Below, one piece after another: positions 55,701-64,000 of a DNA stretch of 64,000 bases. Location: NCBI GenBank assembly GCA_013306675.1, contig JABLUY010000003.1:8896-72895 (forward strand). The letters run 5' to 3'. Origin of the DNA: Thraustochytrium sp. TN22. Lineage: Eukaryota; Sar; Bigyra; Thraustochytrida; Thraustochytriidae. Position 1 is the stretch's first letter; each line of letters starts with the position of its first letter. Below the pieces are notes generated by a model. That model had not been told where the DNA came from, searched no databases, and worked only from the letters and a program-made list of their open reading frames with translations. Position numbers and translations under genes: made by a program.

Positions 55701-56146
55701 CGGGGCGTGGAGCGCCCGCGCTTAGCGGGCGAGGAAGCCTTGGCGGACGCAGTCGTCAACGACGCCGTGGGCTCATCTACAGAGCCCTTTGTCGTAGCAT
55801 CGCTCTTTGTCGTGGCGTCGCTCTTTGTCGTAGCATCGCTCTTTGTCGCAGCGTCGCTCTTGGTCGTAGCGTCACTCGTGACGATCTTCTTGCTTGTCTT
55901 TGGCGCCGGCTTGTCGCCGCCGTTGTTGTTGACCACCCTGAAGAACCGCGTGATGTTCGGCTGCGCCTTCTTGCGCTTGCTGGCGTCCTGCTCAGCGTCG
56001 GGGTCCGCCGGGGCAGCCTCGGGCGAGCTCTGGGCGACTTCCTTGCGCGCAGCGGCCTCCTCGGCCTCGGACTTGGCCACTGCCGGCAGCTCGCGGGGCG
56101 GCTCCGCCGCTGCGGCCGCCTTGACGGAGCGCGGCAACCTCGGCAT
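52787..56146 (-). CDS. chromatin assembly factor 1, large subunit (p150/CHAF1A-like)
   Basis: 1,119 residues from the first ATG; a further 60 upstream codons are open but would need GTG. CAF-1 deposits H3-H4 on newly replicated DNA and is recruited by PCNA. A PIP box Q-P-N-I-T-R-F-F is at residues 62-69, and V-P-L-T-N-F-F near 588 could be a second, degenerate one. Residues about 89-116 are a D-A-T-T-K-S repeat and 196-231 are strongly acidic. A charged E/R/K helix (about 528-593, KER type) comes before the CAF1A signature at 699-803 (H-F-G-E-N-R-R-P-P-Y-F-G-T-F, then D-S-S-L-D-Y-E-A-D-S-D-E-E-W) and its acidic tail. A second, more lysine-rich charged helix (886-963) follows. Residues about 1029-1103 resemble the C-terminal winged-helix region (K-K-A-I-R-A-K-I-S-E-V-A-T-R). 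The divergent neighbour is the MT-A70 gene. Confidence 0.88.
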   Translation of the reverse strand: MPRLPRSVKAAAAAEPPRELPAVAKSEAEEAAARKEVAQSSPEAAPADPDAEQDASKRKKAQPNITRFFRVVNNNGGDKPAPKTSKKIVTSDATTKSDAATKSDATTKSDATTKSDATTKGSVDEPTASLTTASAKASSPAKRGRSTPRESASTRVTKRRTRSSSGNDEGAASDAAPCEPAELNSNLAKNQILVVEDDDDEEKEGEKDDNDDDNDDDDDDDDDDDDEIEVVETASKPVAQDDDAKEAKSDDVMEVEADAPTAVETAPETKQKKPRRQRATKAKATDEDKTKTKNEVATEVKTKAKAKAAESTTASPKAAASPRASVGDKEASAASPGKKAKPAPPSDLTEQDDPRIGTQAEHLARFLEDGRALLEDAQIPNAAAEAGPLTADLDEAEAQRRLACRVQGRTETLDALAASIADEAGTEGEAAALHERILLLAERKAHGIKRKAAIAKEDTEEDALWRWEVVNLSLLPEAGAKAVQENRRRMAAVSKRITATSRVLRSLRRNHEDKLATRVARELETVERLLREDEVARQRERERLEKAAAKQKDRERREQAKEEQRLAREAAKAQEKAREQRKKGVPLTNFFKKAPSTPIAAATSATGASTSAPGLAAPSSEADLEAASRRVDEGLQHGEALVLGEWVKRLARKRPVAVFRRPVAAGAVSSAATRDVSALDPQEASVQLVDDPAVVANAQRKKLFHFGENRRPPYFGTFRKRSATVCGRQPFARDSSLDYEADSDEEWQEDPEDAESVGNSDAASEDDKELDYQDGWLMRDEDVEYAGKEMAEEEEGEDDEDDLLASARAPARRKAGNVRYAVGVVYDPEAAAAQDAASLATNLLAYPVEALALETHTTHDEARAYLAGPISLEPPTADELAMEILSKSDVRRLEKEKEKEEKRKLREEAKRLRDEKREKEKEEKEERKRKEKEERLERKRKEREAALQDKHQQQQQQKKKKRRLQPTPVAGPAAAQKPAIPANNSKAGTIVGFLKSPSTPARTDATEKVTASPGAAGRSPASRPARLFPEERMSDLVALVHEKTDILPKLVEDVYSSLAVICASASENTATPVRTPTKKAIRAKISEVATREKRSGSKWCVLPSVLSRYPPQSSAVAGQ

Positions 56147-56337
56147 CGTTAACCCGCCGGCCTCGCGCCGAGTGTCGCCCGCCTCCTCGCTCGCGCCGCA
56201 CAGCCCGGGCGGTGAGCGGGAGGGCCTCGCGCCGCGCGGCCCGCCTCGCGCCGTGCTGCTCGCGCGCCGCTCGCGCAGTCGTTGGCCGCGCCGCGGGAGC
56301 TTGATCGGCGATCGTGGTTTGAGCACGAGCGCGCCGC

Positions 56338-56355
56338 GAACCTAACCACCGCGCC
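56338..56355 (+). promoter_or_regulatory. shared AACCTAAC element, copy 1
   Basis: GAACCTAACCACCGCGCC, about 190 bases upstream of the CAF-1 start. On the coding strand of that gene it reads GGTTAGGTT. It matches the copy at 59665-59682 at 16 of 18 positions. Confidence 0.45.
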
Positions 56356-57040
56356 GGCGGCGTCCAGATCTCCTTTTTGGACAGACACGACCCGGAGTCT
56401 GTTTCATCTGTCAGCGATGGTGAGTCCAGTGCCCAGGGCACGATGGGAGGTTGGCGTGCGTTGGCATCGTCGTTGGCACGGCCGCACGGACAAGGAAGGC
56501 TGCGCGCATCATCACTCTGCGAAAGCTGCGTGCCTTGTAGCTCTGCGAAAGCTGCGCACGCACACGATCTTGCGGACAAGGCTCGTGAAGCTCGGCAACT
56601 GGCACGATGCGTGGAGAGAGCTCAGGCTGAGGCGCCAAGAAACTGAAAGAGAACCCTCTCAGGCTGGCAGAAGGACGATGCCGCTCGAGCGACCCGGAAG
56701 CAGCCAAGCTCGCCGACGCGTCGGGGCAAGGACGCTCGTCGCTCGCGGCCGCTTTAGTTTCAGGGGCTTCAGATGCTGTCCACCTCACCTCAGGCTCGAG
56801 GCGAGCCTGAGGCGGGCGAGTCGGATCTGGCAGCGTGGGTCGGGTCGTTCGTTGCGGGCAGTTGCGACTGCGCTCAAGTCCAACAACAGCCCGAGGCATC
56901 CACGATCATAACTTGAAGCAGGCGACTCCGTGGCTCGCAGTGAGAGATGAGTTTGCAGCGATTCTCGTCTCTCCGCCTCCGCACTGCACAGCGCTTGCAC
57001 TGCAGTGAAGATGACGATGCCATGGAATCGAACCAACCGC

Positions 57041-57057
57041 GACGGTTAGGTTGCGCG
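57041..57057 (-). promoter_or_regulatory. shared AACCTAAC element, copy 2 (inverted)
   Basis: GACGGTTAGGTTGCGCG, about 110 bases upstream of the MT-A70 start. Its reverse complement, CGCGCAACCTAACCGTC, shares the AACCTAACC core and continues into CGCG like the other copies. Confidence 0.4.
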
Positions 57058-57167
57058 CGGAGGCCAGGCTCGCGGCCGCAATCAAAGCCCGCGCGCGGCG
57101 GCGGCAGGGCCCCTTGCACGCGGCGGAGAGAGGCGCTCGCGCGGCTGGGGCGCGGCGGCGGCGGGCG

Positions 57168-59372
57168 ATGAGCGGGCTCAAGCGCGTGGACGCGCCGCGG
57201 TCGACCGCGGTGGGCGAGCTTATGACGCAGGATCCGGCGCGCGAGGACGAGGCGGCCGTCATGGACGCCGTGCCGATCAAGGAGAAGGCGGAGGCGACGC
57301 AGGCGGAGCAGCAGCAGGCGCAGGCGCAGGCTCAGGCTCAGGCGGCCGAGGCCGCAGAGGCTGCAGCCGCGGCAGCCAAGGTAGCGGCGGCGAAGCGCAA
57401 GAAGAAAGGCAGCGGCGGGGGCGGCAACCGCAAGAAGAAGAGCACCAAGAGCAGCAGCTCGTCCGTGTACCGGGCGACCGCGACGACGACGAGCTCAGGG
57501 CGGCGGTCACGGCCTCCCAAGAGGCGACGCAAGCAGTCGGAGCAGATCCTGGACCCGACGCTCTTCGTCGGGTACGTGGAGGAGTACGAAACACCGGAGA
57601 TGATCGAAGCCAAGTTCAAGAAGCTGGAGGAGATCGAGCAGCGACTGAAACGCGAGCAGGAGGCCGCCGCGGCGGCGACCGCGGCTTCTGCCGCCACCGC
57701 GACGACCGCGGCCAGCTCGGACGGCAGCGCGTCCGATGCCGGCCAGCCCAGCGTGCCGGGCGCGGAGGCGACCAAGAGCGAAGCCGGCGCCGAGGCCGGC
57801 GCTGGCGGTGCCGCGGGCGACAGTGAGGACGGCAAGCAAGGCCTGGATCGCGCGGCACTCCTCGAGGTCTTCAAGCAGACGTCGAATTTCACTGTGGAGA
57901 CCGCCACGCGGCAGCACGAGATGGACGACGAATACTACTACGACGACGGGTGGGACATGGGCGGCGTGACGACGCACGAGAACGAGGCCGGCGAGCTCGT
58001 ATTTTTGTTCGGTGACGGCACGGATGATGACATGTGGGAGGAGCTCTTCGGCGGCAACAGCGGCGGCAAGAAGAAGCGCGTACGCGCACCGCGCGCCGCC
58101 ATCGGGCCTTCGAACCGTGCGACGTCGGTGTCCAAGATCGTGGCGACCAACGGCGTGATGCAGATCGCGCTGGTCTCGGACACGCAGGGCCGCTTCGTAA
58201 CCGGGCTCAAGAAGATCCGCATGTTTGACCCCAATGCCATCACGTACACGCGCATTCCGAAAGACATTCCGGCGTCCTGGGCCAAGCGCGTGGAGCCGTA
58301 CCGGCCCAAGGGCGCCGTGCAGCGCCACACGGCCTGGCGTCCCGACGCCGTCTGCCTGGACGAGGACACCTTCACGAGCCGGGCAGACGCCCCGCCCTGT
58401 GCACGGCACGTCGAGGTTGCCAGCGTCCCGGAAACGGACCTGCTCGCGCTGGCGGGCGAGCGCGCCCCGCTAGAGGGAATCGTGCTGAGTCCGCCCTGGA
58501 AGGACGCACGCAGGCTGACGAGCCCGGACGCGCCGCCCAACCCAAACAACCTCGCGCACGGCATCGAGCCAGAGGACCTCCTCAAGCTGCGCCTTCATCG
58601 CAAGGGCCTGCTGGACGCTGGCTTCGTCTACATTTGGACGCCCAAGCACCTCATCCTGCGCGTACTCCGTGCGCTGGAGCAAATGGACTTTCACTACGTG
58701 GAGAACGCGGTCTGGATCAAGCAGCACGTGCACAACGACTTTGTGTGCGAGGACAGCCCCTACTTTCGCCAGTCCAAGGAGACGCTCCTCATTTGCCGCA
58801 AGGGCGCCAAGAACAAAAAGTCCGGCAAGATCACCTGGGCGCGCGTTGAGATTCGCCATCAGCGCACCTCTGACGTGCACTTTGACTTTTTGCGCTTTCA
58901 GGACGCCGCGGGCGGCCCACACCAATACGCGCACAGCTACGTGCACAATATGGCGGAGACCATGCTGCCGCACGCACGCTTCAACCCGCTGCCTCCCGAG
59001 GACCAGCCTCCGCCCCAACCCCAGCCCCAGCCCAAGTCGAAGGCAGGAGACACGAAGACTGCTGCCGAGGAGGCGAATGCGGCCAAGACAGGGAACGAGA
59101 GCGAGGCTGGAAATGAGAGTGAGGCTAGGGAGGCGTCCGACGCCAAGTCCGAAGTCAAAGCGACCAGCAACGCCAGCAACGTGGAGATCGAGGTCGGGCC
59201 CGAAGCAGAGACCGAGAGCAAGGCCGGGATCGAGGTCGAGGCCAACGTCCCGGAATCCAGGCCCTTTCATGGCGTCGGCCCGGGGAAGCTTCTCCATCTT
59301 TGGGCCCCGTCTGGCCAGCAGCGTACAGGCTGGATTACCGTGTCGGAGCGGCAGCGCCCGCTCGCGAGCTAG
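57168..59372 (+). CDS. MT-A70 family RNA adenosine methyltransferase-like protein (METTL14-like, SPPW motif)
   Basis: 734 residues from the first ATG; 39 upstream codons are open only from TTG. The N-terminal third is low complexity (Gln/Ala, Lys/Ser). Residues about 253-290 are acidic and Tyr-rich (D-D-E-Y-Y-Y-D-D-G-W). The MT-A70 core, about 320-605, has I-V-L-S-P-P-W-K-D near 438-446, G-F-V-Y-I-W, V-E-N-A-V-W-I-K and F-R-Q-S-K-E-T-L-L-I-C-R-K-G. After a Glu/Ala/Lys-rich insertion (about 625-695) the chain returns to L-L-H-L-W-A-P-S-G and G-W-I-T-V, like the METTL14 segment L-H-L-F-G-R ... G-W-L-T-V. Active family members have DPPW, whose Asp takes part in catalysis at the target adenosine; METTL14, the non-catalytic partner, has EPPL. 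SPPW here suggests a structural or RNA-binding partner of a separate METTL3-type enzyme, a role I infer. Confidence 0.8.
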   Translation: MSGLKRVDAPRSTAVGELMTQDPAREDEAAVMDAVPIKEKAEATQAEQQQAQAQAQAQAAEAAEAAAAAAKVAAAKRKKKGSGGGGNRKKKSTKSSSSSVYRATATTTSSGRRSRPPKRRRKQSEQILDPTLFVGYVEEYETPEMIEAKFKKLEEIEQRLKREQEAAAAATAASAATATTAASSDGSASDAGQPSVPGAEATKSEAGAEAGAGGAAGDSEDGKQGLDRAALLEVFKQTSNFTVETATRQHEMDDEYYYDDGWDMGGVTTHENEAGELVFLFGDGTDDDMWEELFGGNSGGKKKRVRAPRAAIGPSNRATSVSKIVATNGVMQIALVSDTQGRFVTGLKKIRMFDPNAITYTRIPKDIPASWAKRVEPYRPKGAVQRHTAWRPDAVCLDEDTFTSRADAPPCARHVEVASVPETDLLALAGERAPLEGIVLSPPWKDARRLTSPDAPPNPNNLAHGIEPEDLLKLRLHRKGLLDAGFVYIWTPKHLILRVLRALEQMDFHYVENAVWIKQHVHNDFVCEDSPYFRQSKETLLICRKGAKNKKSGKITWARVEIRHQRTSDVHFDFLRFQDAAGGPHQYAHSYVHNMAETMLPHARFNPLPPEDQPPPQPQPQPKSKAGDTKTAAEEANAAKTGNESEAGNESEAREASDAKSEVKATSNASNVEIEVGPEAETESKAGIEVEANVPESRPFHGVGPGKLLHLWAPSGQQRTGWITVSERQRPLAS

Positions 59373-59821
59373 TATCAAGAAGACTGAGGAGGATGAAGCG
59401 GAGGACATGAGCGAGAAGAGAAACGTAAGCAAAAGGAGAAAACTTAGATAGCAAGAGCGTTCCGGGGCAGATTCGCACCGGTTGCAGCACTTTGTAGAGT
59501 CGAGTGGAGGGGGGTGGGGGGTAGGATTCGTGTCATGAATACACCGAAAATCAGGCGTACCTTGGAAGCTACTAACAATGTGGTTTTCCCGAGGCCTCGG
59601 CGAGTGAGACGGGTATGGTCTGCCCCTACAAAGGCGGTATGCCAGCAGCAGCAGGCAGCTAGCTCAACCTAACGACCGCGCCTCGCACGTCGCAACACTC
59701 GTGCAGAGCGACATTGTCGAGCCGCAGCACTCCGGACAGGCCCGCACGAGGCGCGCGGCTGCTGCCGCGTCAACGCGCTTGCCCTGCGCGCGCGGTCCTG
59801 TGCGAGGGCGACGCGGGCGCC
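59373..59821. promoter_or_regulatory. intergenic region upstream of the piggyBac-like gene
   Basis: About 450 bases after the MT-A70 stop. It contains two adjacent G6 runs near 59503-59520 (possible quadruplex), a CAG run, a CTAG word and a copy of the AACCTAAC element at 59665-59682. There is no TTAA, so no piggyBac-type insertion boundary lies here. Confidence 0.5.
59665..59682 (+). promoter_or_regulatory. shared AACCTAAC element, copy 3
   Basis: CAACCTAACGACCGCGCC, about 140 bases upstream of the piggyBac-like start. It differs from the 56338 copy at two of 18 positions, in a region otherwise unrelated to it. Confidence 0.45.
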
Positions 59822-63874
<4,053 letters not shown>

Positions 63875-64000
63875 CTGTCAGAGCCGCCAGACGACAACAC
63901 TATCATTCGCTGCCTTGTATGCTTCTGCGCTTTACTTTCTTTCTAGAGTCACTTGGAGTACAACTCAATGTGAGGGATGTCGCGAAGCTTCTGCCACTCA
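63875..64000. other. 3' flank of the piggyBac-like gene
   Basis: 126 bases to the window edge without a gene, a TTAA or an inverted-repeat end that I can see. It is AT-richer than the coding region. Confidence 0.5.

Larger units (their letters stand above)
56147..57167. promoter_or_regulatory. divergent promoter region of the CAF-1 and MT-A70 genes
   Basis: About 1 kb between two start codons facing away from each other. Near each gene lies a copy of the same element: GAACCTAACCACCGCGCC at 56338-56355 and, inverted, GACGGTTAGGTTGCGCG at 57041-57057. The middle holds no convincing reading frame and no RNA gene. Confidence 0.6.

Noticed and set aside
54045-56345. 766-codon frame on the plus strand over the CAF-1 gene
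   Set aside because: It is Ser/Ala-rich noise opposite the charged CAF-1 sequence. The minus strand has clear CAF1A motifs.
57024-57034. GGAATCGAACC, a perfect B-box on the minus strand (possible tRNA)
   Set aside because: No matching A-box, acceptor stem or full T-stem can be drawn around it, so it is not a tRNA gene.
59373-59821. terminal repeat of the piggyBac-like element upstream of its frame
   Set aside because: There is no TTAA and no inverted partner is visible in the 126 bases downstream of the gene, so no element boundary can be claimed.

Overview
The window is nuclear DNA of a GC-rich, intron-poor microbial eukaryote. It holds seven long host genes, each an uninterrupted reading frame (535 to about 7,350 codons), on both strands and without operon structure. 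The families (HECT E3 ligase, RGS domain, polycystin-type channel, ryanodine-receptor (RyR) repeats, CAF-1, MT-A70 methyltransferase, GT90, NACHT/WD40) and the hAT, piggyBac and LINE relics are eukaryotic. The intron-poor style and low-complexity tracts would suit a GC-rich stramenopile such as a thraustochytrid or bicosoecid, but that placement is a guess; no rRNA or organelle marker is present to test it.

Layout: 1-4081 is a mobile-element graveyard (3' end of a hAT transposase, a decayed LINE whose frame stops early in the reverse transcriptase, short tandem repeats). 4082-9271 (-) is an NWD1/TEP1-like NACHT-WD40 protein. A divergent promoter region separates it from a GT90 glycosyltransferase at 10692-12299 (+). 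12491-34537 (-) is one giant HECT ubiquitin ligase. 35512-42246 (-) is the most unusual gene: a nicotinamidase-homology domain joined to ankyrin repeats, a UBR-like zinc finger, two RyR repeats, more ankyrin repeats and a C-terminal six-helix polycystin/TRP-type channel. A repeat-rich divergent promoter leads to 43188-52571 (+), a large Furry-like scaffold ending in an RGS domain. 52787-56146 (-) is the large CAF-1 subunit, divergently paired with 57168-59372 (+), a METTL14-like MT-A70 protein with SPPW in place of DPPW. 59822-63874 (+) is a piggyBac-like transposase protein interrupted by 66 glutamines, a SAP-like segment and a lambda-exonuclease/YqaJ-like domain.

The genes do not form one pathway. 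Three themes stand out: domain fusions (metabolic enzyme to ion channel; morphogenesis scaffold to RGS; transposase to phage-type nuclease), degenerate catalytic motifs (nicotinamidase Lys to Ala, MT-A70 DPPW to SPPW, YqaJ ExK to KVK), and a shared upstream element, SAACCTAACSRYCGCG, in front of the CAF-1, MT-A70 and transposase genes. Several of the longest open frames only reach their full length by starting at GTG or TTG; I placed those starts at the first in-frame ATG.
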